Source: Clostridia bacterium (GTDB lineage Bacteria > Bacillota > Peptococcia > DRI-13 > UBA5745). Taken from it: a stretch of 64,000 nucleotides of DNA. Below are positions 36,634 to 44,425 of this stretch, one piece after another. The stretch is taken from the NCBI GenBank assembly GCA_018434325.1, contig JAHDPO010000051.1:1-64000 (forward strand), given 5' to 3'. Made by a program: the position numbers and the translations under genes. Positions within the stretch are counted from its first letter, which is position 1. The number at the start of each line of letters is the position of its first letter. The notes beneath the pieces are model-generated. The model did not search any database. It saw only the letters and a program-made list of their open reading frames with translations, and had not been told where the DNA came from.

Positions 36634-37941
36634 ATGATATGGAATAAAGAAAGGGAATGCATGGAGCGGCCGGCTATGGAGGCTCTGCAGCTTGAGCGGC
36701 TGCAGGAGACGGTAGCCAGGGTATACCGGCAGGTCCCTTTTTATCGTAAAGCCTTGGATGAAAAAGGCTTGCGACCGGAGGATATCAGGTCTTTGGCAGA
36801 TGTAAGCAAGCTGCCTTTTACGACGAAGCAGGATCTGCGGGATAATTATCCTTACGGGCTGTTTGCCCTGCCCCTTAAAGATGTAGTACGGCTTCACGGT
36901 TCTTCCGGCACTACCGGCAAACCTATTGTAGTGGGCTATACCCGGCAGGATCTGGATGACTGGTCTGAGCTTTTGGCCAGGATCATTACTCAGGCTACCG
37001 TAGGCTCGGAGGATGTGACCCAAATCGCTTTCGGCTACGGTCTTTTTACCGGCGGTTTCGGCCTCCATTACGGCATGGAAAAAGTAGGCGCCACGGTGGT
37101 GCCGATGTCTTCCGGCAATTCAGAAAAGCAAATCATGCTGATGCAGGATTTTGGGACCACCGCTTTGGTATCTACCCCCAGCTATGCTCTTCATTTGGTA
37201 GAAGTGGCTCAGAAAATGGGCATTGATCCCAAAAAAGATCTTAACCTTCGGGTGGGACTTTTCGGCGGCGAGCCTTGCAGCCAGGGTATGGAGGCGGCTC
37301 TGCAAGAGCTTTGGGGCATTCGGGTCACGGATAATTATGGGCTGACGGAAGTCGGCGGCCCCGGCGTTTCCGGCGATTGCGGCCTGGGCGAAGGCCAGCA
37401 TATCAGCGAAGACTTTTATCTGGCGGAGATTATCGATCCCGATACCTGCGAGGTTTTACCTTATGGTGAAGAAGGGGAACTGGTCATCACTACCTTGAGG
37501 AAGGAAGCTTGCCCCGTACTGCGTTATCGGACCAGAGACATTACCCGGCTGATGCCGGAACCCTGCGCCTGCGGACGCACCACTTTGCGGATGAAAAAAA
37601 TCCGGGGCCGCAGTGACGATATGCTGATCATCAAAGGCGTCAACGTCTTCCCCTCCCAGATCGAGGCCGTGCTGGCGGAAGTAGCGGCGGTGGCTATGCA
37701 TTACCAGATGGTAGTGACGAAAGAAGGCTACAGCGACGCTTTGGAAATTAAAGTGGAGCTGGAACCGGCTTATTTCACCGACGACTGGCGGCAATTGAAA
37801 GAAATCGAGAAGAGCATCCTGCGGGTATTGAAGCGGATAGTCGGCATCGAATGCAAAATCACCCTGGTATCCCCTCAGTCTCTGGAACGCACCGCCGGCA
37901 AAGCCAAGCGGGTGCTGGATTTGCGGGGCGATTGCTGCTAA
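36634..37941 (+). CDS. Phenylacetate--CoA ligase family enzyme
   Basis: It forms the CoA thioester of phenylacetate or a related aryl acid with ATP. The 435-aa protein has the adenylation motif LHGSSGTTGKPIVVGYT (about residues 88-104), YGLTEVGGPGVSGDC near 236 and the C-terminal hinge KIRGRSDDMLIIKGVNVFP. In anaerobes such enzymes often work with indolepyruvate oxidoreductases; none is in the window. ATG 36634 is used, but its ribosome-binding site GGGGATGAG is modest. Confidence 0.9.
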   Translation: MIWNKERECMERPAMEALQLERLQETVARVYRQVPFYRKALDEKGLRPEDIRSLADVSKLPFTTKQDLRDNYPYGLFALPLKDVVRLHGSSGTTGKPIVVGYTRQDLDDWSELLARIITQATVGSEDVTQIAFGYGLFTGGFGLHYGMEKVGATVVPMSSGNSEKQIMLMQDFGTTALVSTPSYALHLVEVAQKMGIDPKKDLNLRVGLFGGEPCSQGMEAALQELWGIRVTDNYGLTEVGGPGVSGDCGLGEGQHISEDFYLAEIIDPDTCEVLPYGEEGELVITTLRKEACPVLRYRTRDITRLMPEPCACGRTTLRMKKIRGRSDDMLIIKGVNVFPSQIEAVLAEVAAVAMHYQMVVTKEGYSDALEIKVELEPAYFTDDWRQLKEIEKSILRVLKRIVGIECKITLVSPQSLERTAGKAKRVLDLRGDCC

Positions 37942-37950
37942 AGCGGTGAG

Positions 37951-38073
37951 CATCCTTAGATACTTAGAACGCAGATGTCCTACGGACTCAATCCTTCGGA
38001 TACAATCCGCTATCCGTAAATAGTTAGCACGCGGATGTTCTGCTATCCGTAGATACTTAGTACGCAGATGTAG
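37951..38073. repeat. Tandem copies of a short palindromic repeat
   Basis: Three imperfect units with CTATCCGTAGATACTTAG followed by ACGCAGATG (or variants) begin near 37951, 38008 and 38041. The middle one is closed by ATCCGC/GCGGAT; the copy inside the ribosomal operon has ATCTGC/GCAGAT at the same place, a compensating change. The last unit ends in the AGGAGG site of the next gene. Confidence 0.7.
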
Positions 38074-38084
38074 GAGGTTTCTTA

Positions 38085-39257
38085 ATGGAAGAATTGGTAT
38101 TGAAATACGGCTGCAATCCCCATCAAAAGCCGGCCCGGATTTTTCGGGAAGAGGGTTCTTTACCTATAGAGGTATTAAACGGCAAGCCCGGCTATATCAA
38201 TCTGCTTGACGCCCTCAACGGCTGGCAGCTGGTTAAGGAGTTAAAAGCAGCCACGGGTCTGCCGGCGGCAACCTCCTTCAAGCATGTGAGCCCTGCCGGC
38301 GCTGCCGTTGGGCTGCCGATAGACGATGTTCTGCGCCAAGTCTATCGTGTGGAGGATTGCTGCCTTTCACCGCTGGCCAATGCTTATGCCAGGGCCAGGG
38401 GGGCCGACCGCATGTCCTCCTTTGGCGATTTTATCGCCCTGTCCGACGTATGCGACAAGGAGACGGCGGCTTTGATTGCCCGCGAGGTTTCCGACGGCGT
38501 CATTGCGCCGGGTTATGATGAAGAGGCTCTCGCCATACTTAAAGGTAAACGCAAAGGCAGCTATACCATTATCCGTATCGATCCGGAGTATGTGCCTAAA
38601 GACCTGGAAAGAAAGACGGTTTACGGCATCGAGTTCGAACAGGGCCGTAATGATTTGCTCATCGACGCCGGCGTCCTGGGCAATATCCCCACGATGAAAA
38701 AAGATATTCCGGAAAGCAAGATAAAGGATTTACTCATCGCTTTGATTACGTTAAAATATACCCAGTCCAATTCTGTTTGCTACGTTAAGGATGGACAAGC
38801 CATCGGCATCGGCGCCGGCCAGCAGTCGAGAATCCACTGCACCCGTTTGGCCGGAGACAAGGCGGACCGCTGGTATCTGCGGCAGCATCCCCAGGCTTTG
38901 GCCTTGCCTTTTCTTCCCGGCCTGGGCCGGCCGGAGCGGGATAATGCTACGGATGTTTATTTGTCCGGCGAGTCCCAAGAGGTCTTGGCCCCCGGCCGCT
39001 GGCAGCAGTACTTCAGCCGACAGCCGGAAGAGTTGACGGCGGCTGACAAGGCGGCCTGGCTGGCGGGCTTGACGGGAGTGGCCTTAGGCTCCGACGCTTT
39101 CTTCCCCTTTGAAGACAATATTCAGCGGGCGGTCAGGAGCGGCGTCGGCTATATTGCTCAGCCCGGCGGCTCCATCCGGGATCAGCAAGTCATTGCTGCC
39201 TGCGATAACAGTGGTATTGTAATGGCTTTCACCGGCATTCGGCTATTCCATCATTAA
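38085..39257 (+). CDS. Stand-alone AICAR formyltransferase (C-terminal half of PurH)
   Basis: It transfers a formyl group from 10-formyl-THF to AICAR, the ninth purine step. The 390-aa protein starts with KYGCNPHQKPARIF, which is where the transformylase domain begins in bifunctional PurH, and carries the catalytic TSFKHVSPAGAAVG. AGQQSRIHCTRLAG and the end region ALGSDAFFPFEDNIQRAV are typical. There is no cyclohydrolase domain; that is encoded separately at 53106. Separate proteins of this kind are known in some Bacillota. Confidence 0.93.
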   Translation: MEELVLKYGCNPHQKPARIFREEGSLPIEVLNGKPGYINLLDALNGWQLVKELKAATGLPAATSFKHVSPAGAAVGLPIDDVLRQVYRVEDCCLSPLANAYARARGADRMSSFGDFIALSDVCDKETAALIAREVSDGVIAPGYDEEALAILKGKRKGSYTIIRIDPEYVPKDLERKTVYGIEFEQGRNDLLIDAGVLGNIPTMKKDIPESKIKDLLIALITLKYTQSNSVCYVKDGQAIGIGAGQQSRIHCTRLAGDKADRWYLRQHPQALALPFLPGLGRPERDNATDVYLSGESQEVLAPGRWQQYFSRQPEELTAADKAAWLAGLTGVALGSDAFFPFEDNIQRAVRSGVGYIAQPGGSIRDQQVIAACDNSGIVMAFTGIRLFHH

Positions 39258-39304
39258 AAGAAAAGCAAGCCAAAAGCCAAAAGAGGCTGCAAGGAGGAGA
39301 GCGG

Positions 39305-39919
39305 ATGAATACTCATCGTCCTGTATGGATTTTTCTGTGGGCCCAGCGTTATTCCCCTATGTCCAACGAAGAGCGGCTGCTGTCTTGTGCTCAGGCCTAT
39401 GTCGAAAGCACAAAAATGGCCGATATGCCGGACTTTCTTCATTTGCCTCAGCCTGCGATTCTTCGCCATCAAAAGGGCAAGCCTTATTTTCCGGCGGCGC
39501 CGGGTCTGCATTTTTCCCTTTCCCACAGCGGCGATTATGCCGCCTGTGCTTATTACGAACATCCAATAGGCCTTGATCTCCAGGTGCATTGCCGCTGCAA
39601 TAAGGCAGCCATTGCCCGGCGGTTTTTCCATCCTGAGGAATATGCCTATTTGGAAGCGGAGAATTATCAGCACTTTTTTGCGGTATGGGCGGCAAAAGAA
39701 AGCTACGTAAAATACACGGGGACCGGCATTGCCGGCGGCCTGAACCGGTTTTGTGTAGTCGATGGTCAAGGCTTAAGAAACAAAATGGATGATGTGGAGT
39801 TCTATCACAGCCAGCTGCCGGATGGCAGCATGTCTTTATGCGCCCGGACTTTGCCCGAGATAAGGCTGGCGGATCTGAGAACCAATAGCGGTAATGACGG
39901 CATAACGATCAACAGTTAG
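39305..39919 (+). CDS. Sfp-type 4'-phosphopantetheinyl transferase
   Basis: It attaches phosphopantetheine from CoA to carrier proteins. The 204-aa protein shows the three family motifs: FSLSHSGDYAACAY (about 72-85), GLDLQ near 93 and FFAVWAAKESYVKYTGTG (about 123-140). The second motif is usually G-I/V-D-I/V-E; here glutamine replaces the glutamate. No carrier protein or synthetase gene is nearby. AGGAGAG lies before ATG 39305. Confidence 0.87.
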   Translation: MNTHRPVWIFLWAQRYSPMSNEERLLSCAQAYVESTKMADMPDFLHLPQPAILRHQKGKPYFPAAPGLHFSLSHSGDYAACAYYEHPIGLDLQVHCRCNKAAIARRFFHPEEYAYLEAENYQHFFAVWAAKESYVKYTGTGIAGGLNRFCVVDGQGLRNKMDDVEFYHSQLPDGSMSLCARTLPEIRLADLRTNSGNDGITINS

Positions 39920-39954
39920 GCCGAAATTAAAAAAAGAATAATGGAGGGATTTAT

Positions 39955-41217
39955 TTGTCGAGCAAAAAAATTATCCAGGTGGAGGAAAAGGTACCTTTTT
40001 TAACCTTGCTGCCTCTCAGTATTCAGCATGTATTTGCCATGTTTGGAGCATCGGTGTTGGTTCCCATTCTTTTTGGATTGGAAGCCGGCATCGTTCTTTT
40101 TATGAATGGGGTAGGAACTCTTCTCTTCATTGTGATTACAAAAGGTAAAGCGCCCGCTTATCTGGGCTCCAGCTTTGCCTTTCTGGCGCCGGTCAGCGCC
40201 GTCATTGCCAGCCACGGTTTTGCCTATGCCCAGGGCGGCATAGTTTTCGTGGGCGTTATCGGTATGATTCTGGCCTTAATCATTTATAAGTTTGGCACGG
40301 AATGGATCGACATCGTTCTGCCACCGGCGGCGATGGGGCCGATAGTAGCTTTGATCGGTTTGGAGCTGGCCGGGGTTTCCGTAGGCGGCGGCGCCATCGG
40401 CGCCAATATTACGGGGCCCGGAGCGACGGCGGCAGACATGATCGTTTTTGGCATCACCTTGGGCGTAGCCGTTTTTGGCTCCGTTTTGTTTAAAGGCTTT
40501 TTGGGGGTTATTCCTCTTCTGGTAGCCATGGCTTGCGGTTATGTCACCGCAATTTTCTTTAATATGGTGGATTTTGCACCGCTGCTTCAGTCTGCTCTTT
40601 TCACCATGCCCAGCTTTACCATAGCCAAGTTTGACTTGGGCGCCATGCTGACTATTGCGCCGGTAGCCTTGGTGCTGGCTACGGAGCATATCGGCCACCA
40701 GATTATTACCAGTGAAATTGTTGGCAGGGATCTACTGAAAAATCCCGGCTTGCATCGCTCCATCTTCGCAGATAATTTTTCCACCGCAGTTTCCGGCTTG
40801 GTGGGCGCCGTGGGTACTACTACTTACGGTGAAAACATCGGCGTTATGGCCGTTACCGGTGTGTATAGCGTTCAGGTAATCGGCGGCGCTGCCGTGGTTT
40901 CCATACTGATGGCCTTCATCGGACCCCTTTCGGCTTTGATTTCCACTATTCCCGGCAATGTTATCGGGGGCATTACCTTTTTGCTGTATGGTATGATCGG
41001 CACCTCCGGCCTGCGGATATTGGTGGACCGTAAGGTGGATTACGGCAATCCCCGCAACCTGGTGATGACTTCGGTGGTTATGGTAGCCGGCTTATCGGGC
41101 TTGAGCATCAGCATCGGCCAGGTGGGCATCAGCGGCATGACCCTGGGCGCTCTTACCGGTTTGTTTTTTGGCATAGTCTTCTTCCTTTTTGACAAGATTG
41201 GCGGCCAAAGAGCCTAA
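39955..41217 (+). CDS. Uracil/xanthine permease (NCS2 family)
   Basis: A nucleobase:cation symporter of 420 aa with about 14 hydrophobic segments. PAYLGSSFAFLAPV near residue 67 and the signature VVGTTTYGENIG-like GAVGTTTYGENIGVMAVTG near 289 point to the uracil branch (UraA). The start is TTG after GGAGGG. It probably imports uracil; no pyrimidine regulatory leader was seen. Confidence 0.9.
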   Translation: MSSKKIIQVEEKVPFLTLLPLSIQHVFAMFGASVLVPILFGLEAGIVLFMNGVGTLLFIVITKGKAPAYLGSSFAFLAPVSAVIASHGFAYAQGGIVFVGVIGMILALIIYKFGTEWIDIVLPPAAMGPIVALIGLELAGVSVGGGAIGANITGPGATAADMIVFGITLGVAVFGSVLFKGFLGVIPLLVAMACGYVTAIFFNMVDFAPLLQSALFTMPSFTIAKFDLGAMLTIAPVALVLATEHIGHQIITSEIVGRDLLKNPGLHRSIFADNFSTAVSGLVGAVGTTTYGENIGVMAVTGVYSVQVIGGAAVVSILMAFIGPLSALISTIPGNVIGGITFLLYGMIGTSGLRILVDRKVDYGNPRNLVMTSVVMVAGLSGLSISIGQVGISGMTLGALTGLFFGIVFFLFDKIGGQRA

Positions 41218-41223
41218 AGGCTA

Positions 41224-41252
41224 TTTACCAATTGGTTATTGTCATATATAAT
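41224..41252 (+). promoter_or_regulatory. Promoter of the HTH/coiled-coil gene
   Basis: TTTACC (41224-41229), a 17-bp spacer, TATAAT (41247-41252); coding starts 89 bp further on. Confidence 0.6.
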
Positions 41253-41341
41253 CATGGATATAAAGGCAAAGCCCAGTGTATTGCCCCGCTCATTGCCTAA
41301 GGATGAGAGGGACGCTGCACTAGAATGGGGGAGGCAGGAAA

Positions 41342-42856
41342 ATGACGTTTGGAGAATATCTAAAAGAATTAAGGCAGTCTAAGGGTATCTCTCAAAAGGA
41401 ATTAAGCAGTCTGACAAAAGGGCAGGTCAGCAATGCTGAAATTTCTCGTTTGGAAGCCGGAATTCGTAAGAAGCCGTCTCCGGCGGTGCTGAAAATACTG
41501 TCCCCTCATCTGGGTGTGCCCGTAGGCCTTTTGCTGATGGAGGCAGGCTACATGGACGCCCTGCCTACCGATATGCTTCTTGAGGACAAAGAGCTGGTTC
41601 TGGGAGGCGACGGCGGTGAGGAAGCTTATAGCCGGCAGCAGGCCGGTTTGCAGGGATTAGCCGAGGAGAGAGAAGCTCTCCAGCAGGCCAACCGCCGGCT
41701 GAAAGAGCAGATCAGTGATTTGAATAAGCGCTGTCAGGAGCTGATGGCCAGCAATAAAGAGCTGGAGGATAAATGCGGCGATTTTTGGCGGCAGAGCCAG
41801 TCCGTCCGCAAGGGCAGCGATGAGCTGGAAGAGGAGAATCGCAGCTTAAGGGAAAAAAACGAAAACCTGAAGGAAGAAAACCGCCGCATCAAAGAAGAAA
41901 CCATTGTTTTTCTTGAGGAGGGCACTTCGCTGCGGGCTGAGGCGGAAAGCTACCGCAAAAAAATGACCCAGGCTGACGAGGAGACACGCAAGGCCAAGCA
42001 GCGCCTGGAGATTTTGGAAGAAGAGTATAAAGCTTTGCAAGAAAAACAGGAAGCAGACTGCCGGCAGCTGGAGGCGCTGAAGGGACTTCAGGGTAAGTCC
42101 GGCGATCTGGCGGGGCAGGAGGCGGATTGGCAAGAAAAGAAGGAAAAGCTGGAAAAGGAAATCCGCCGGCTGAAGGAAGATGCTCTGGACATGCTGGAGA
42201 AGGATAACCGGCTAATGCAAGAGATCAAGGAACTGAAAGAAAAAAAGGCGGCTTTGGAAGAAGGCGGAACAGCGTTATTTAAAGAAGAAAAAGCGGCCCT
42301 GGAAGAAGAGAAGGCAGCGCTGCTGGAAGAAAAAGCAGCCCTGTTGGAAGATAAAGAGGCTTTGGAAGAAGAGAGAGAAATCCTGCTGGAAGATAAAAAG
42401 TCGCTGCAAGAAGAGAAAACAGCTTTGGAGAAGCAGTTGGCGGAGTTGCAGCAGGATGACGGCCAGGAAGCTGAGGCAGTGGAACATTTGCAGCAGAAGC
42501 TGGCGGAGCTGGAAGAGTCGAAAGCCGCCGAGGCTGAAGAGATTTCTAAGCTGGAGCAGCAATTGAAAGAGCAGAGCCAGGCCCAAGAACAGTTGCTTCA
42601 GGAGAAGAAGGCCTTGGCCGATGAGCTTTTGGCGGCGAAGGAAATCTCCAGGGAGACGGCCGGCTTTGCTAATATTTTAAGCGAAATCAAGGTGGGCGAC
42701 AGAGACCTGGGCCAGCTTTTTGCCGCTGTGGTTAAAGGGGCGGCCGGCGAGGATTTGGATATGATCGGCCGCTTCATGCAGGCGATGGATAAGGACTCCA
42801 TCAGAGCCTCAGATAAGAAGATGCTGATGGATATTTTGAAGCGTTTTGTCAAGTAG
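41342..42856 (+). CDS. XRE-type HTH protein with long coiled coil
   Basis: A 504-aa protein of unknown function. Residues 1-65 form a Cro/C1-type HTH (FGEYLKELRQSKGISQKELS, ISRLEAGIRKKPSPAVLKIL). Residues about 95-435 are almost pure coiled coil rich in E, K, L, A and Q. Around 313-366 there is a near-heptad repeat (EEKAALLEEKAALLEDKEAL). The last 65 residues (ILSEIKVGDRDLGQLFAAVV and following) look globular and helical. DNA binding joined to a long rod recalls KfrA-like or SMC-like architectural proteins, but no homologue was recognised. It has its own promoter and no operon partner. Confidence 0.75.
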   Translation: MTFGEYLKELRQSKGISQKELSSLTKGQVSNAEISRLEAGIRKKPSPAVLKILSPHLGVPVGLLLMEAGYMDALPTDMLLEDKELVLGGDGGEEAYSRQQAGLQGLAEEREALQQANRRLKEQISDLNKRCQELMASNKELEDKCGDFWRQSQSVRKGSDELEEENRSLREKNENLKEENRRIKEETIVFLEEGTSLRAEAESYRKKMTQADEETRKAKQRLEILEEEYKALQEKQEADCRQLEALKGLQGKSGDLAGQEADWQEKKEKLEKEIRRLKEDALDMLEKDNRLMQEIKELKEKKAALEEGGTALFKEEKAALEEEKAALLEEKAALLEDKEALEEEREILLEDKKSLQEEKTALEKQLAELQQDDGQEAEAVEHLQQKLAELEESKAAEAEEISKLEQQLKEQSQAQEQLLQEKKALADELLAAKEISRETAGFANILSEIKVGDRDLGQLFAAVVKGAAGEDLDMIGRFMQAMDKDSIRASDKKMLMDILKRFVK

Positions 42857-42922
42857 AGTTTATGAGTTTGTCTTTAAAAGGGGCGCAGATATTCCGCTAT
42901 CCTGAGATAATTGGGGCGCAGA

Positions 42923-43145
42923 TGTACAATTTTTGCGTTTGTATGCGTTTTCCGGATTCGGCCTGTACAATTTTTACGTTTGTGGGTGAATTGCAGCAGT
43001 AGTTAAGGCCTATTTTAGCCAAATCGAGGTCTGTTTTGTGCAATTTCTTCGGTTGTAAGGGAATATTTTCCCTGCATTTCACCTACAAACGCAATTTTTG
43101 TACACCCTGCCCCGGCCAATTGACCACAACCGCAATTTTTGTACA
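42923..43145. repeat. Nested inverted-repeat element
   Basis: Four related ends. Left ends read TGTACAATTTTTGCGTTTGT (42923) and TGTACAATTTTTACGTTTGT (42964). Right ends, reverse complemented, read TGTACAAAAATTGCGTTTGT (43104 leftward) and TGTACAAAAATTGCGGTTGT (43145 leftward). The inner pair (42964-43104) matches over 33 bp with six mismatches; both left ends and both right ends are 41 bp apart. A weaker copy, TGTGCAATTTCTTCGGTTGT, begins at 43038. It resembles one small transposable element inside another. No coding potential. Confidence 0.65.
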
Positions 43146-43282
43146 AGCTACTGCCGCTAAGGGGGCTAAGGGTCCACTAAGAGCAGTACCAGGAGCCATC
43201 GTTGCATGGTTCTATTGATGCGGCGCGGCCAATGCTCCATGAATTCGCCAACTTTTTGCTTATCTAAATAATCATGACATTG
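43146..43282. other. Non-coding gap
   Basis: Nothing recognisable. This and the surrounding repeats make a 690-bp gene-free zone at the left edge of the AT-rich island. Confidence 0.4.
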
Positions 43283-43306
43283 GGAGGGGGGCCCTCTCTT
43301 TTTTGG
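43283..43306 (+). terminator. Short GC hairpin with T-run
   Basis: GAGGG-GGG-CCCTC followed by TCTTTTTTGG. Confidence 0.55.
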
Positions 43307-43334
43307 TGAAAAAAGAAGAGCAAATAACCAGGGG

Positions 43335-43373
43335 GTGTCTCAAAACAGCGAAGAAAACGCTGTTTTGAGACAC
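43335..43373. terminator. Perfect 16-bp hairpin
   Basis: GTGTCTCAAAACAGCG and CGCTGTTTTGAGACAC enclose a 7-nt loop, AAGAAAA. There is no long T-run on either side. The design (GTGTC-CAAAACG) recurs at 63845. Confidence 0.65.
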
Positions 43374-43474
43374 TCCTTGGTACATTAAAAGTGTAAGTAT
43401 GCAACTGCAGCCAGCGATTGTATATCTTTTGTTTTGCTGCTTATTTTTAATGACTATAATAAAATATTTTGTAG

Positions 43475-43504
43475 TTGACCAACTGATATATCAGATGATA
43501 TAAT
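43475..43504 (+). promoter_or_regulatory. Promoter with internal operator, serine hydrolase gene
   Basis: TTGACC (43475-43480), an 18-bp spacer, TATAAT (43499-43504). The spacer holds CTGATATATCAG, part of a 22-bp site (43483-43504) that matches a site upstream of the PLP enzyme gene at 18 of 22 positions. A repressor here would block polymerase directly. Confidence 0.7.
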
Positions 43505-43548
43505 TCAGACAGTTGCCAATAGCTTCAATGAAACTTAGGAGGTGTATA

Positions 43549-44361
43549 ATGCAAAGAACAGAAATGGAGAATTTAGTTGCCGGGAAAATTTCGGGGTTAT
43601 CAGGTAAAGTATCTATTTATGCCAAGAATTTAGTTTCCCAGGAAGAATTCGGCTGGAATGAAAACGAAGTAGTGATGAGTCCTGCCAGTACGATTAAATT
43701 GCCGATACTATGTGCTGCTTATGCTGAGGCAAAAAAGGGCCATGTTTCTCTGGACCAAAGAATTACACTGCTAAGCAAAGACAGGGTTGGAGGCAATGGT
43801 ATATTAGCGGAGCTTGACGAAGGACTGCAGCCTACCTTACATGACCTGATGACTCTGATGATTGTTATCAGTGATAACATGGCGACAAACCTGGTTATGG
43901 AGACGGTGGGCACAGAACGCATTCAAGCTTTTTTAGAAGAAAAGAAGCTTGATGTAATCAGGGCGGAGAGAAAAATGCTCGATCCGGTGGGCATGAGCAA
44001 AGGGTTGGTCAATTGTGTTACAGCCCGGGCTTTAGGGCTGATTTTAGAGGGGTTGGACAATAAAACCTTGCTTGATCCGGAGGACTGTGAGGATGCAGTT
44101 TCGATCCTACTACGCCAGCAATATAATACCAAGATGCCGAGCAAAGTTATTGATCGTTGGGATTTGATTTTTAAGAAAGCAGATATTCAGATTGCTCATA
44201 AAACAGGTGATATGCCGGAAACAGAACATGATATTGGTATTGTTTACATGCCAAAGACCAAATTTGTTCTTGCAGTGTTGACCGAAAAAGTAAATAATGC
44301 CGAAGCCATAGAGTTTATCGGGGAAATAACTAAGGAGTTTGTTCAGTACTTTAAATCATAA
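43549..44361 (+). CDS. Class A beta-lactamase-like serine hydrolase without signal peptide
   Basis: A 270-aa protein with the serine beta-lactamase/DD-peptidase fold motifs: SPASTIKLPIL with S47-x-x-K50, ISDN (S108-D-N110) and HKTGD (K218-T-G). E140 in RAERKMLDP may take the place of the class A general base, but this is uncertain. No signal peptide or lipobox is seen, so the protein is probably cytoplasmic, unlike true beta-lactamases. ATG 43549 follows AGGAGGTG. It opens the AT-rich island with D-amino-acid enzymes, so hydrolysis of an imported D-amino-acid amide, ester or lactam is plausible. Real substrate unknown. Confidence 0.85.
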   Translation: MQRTEMENLVAGKISGLSGKVSIYAKNLVSQEEFGWNENEVVMSPASTIKLPILCAAYAEAKKGHVSLDQRITLLSKDRVGGNGILAELDEGLQPTLHDLMTLMIVISDNMATNLVMETVGTERIQAFLEEKKLDVIRAERKMLDPVGMSKGLVNCVTARALGLILEGLDNKTLLDPEDCEDAVSILLRQQYNTKMPSKVIDRWDLIFKKADIQIAHKTGDMPETEHDIGIVYMPKTKFVLAVLTEKVNNAEAIEFIGEITKEFVQYFKS

Positions 44362-44425
44362 GAGCGTATAAGGCCATAGCCAGCAATAGTAAAATGCGAC
44401 TTATTAAATAAGGGGGGCAATAGTA

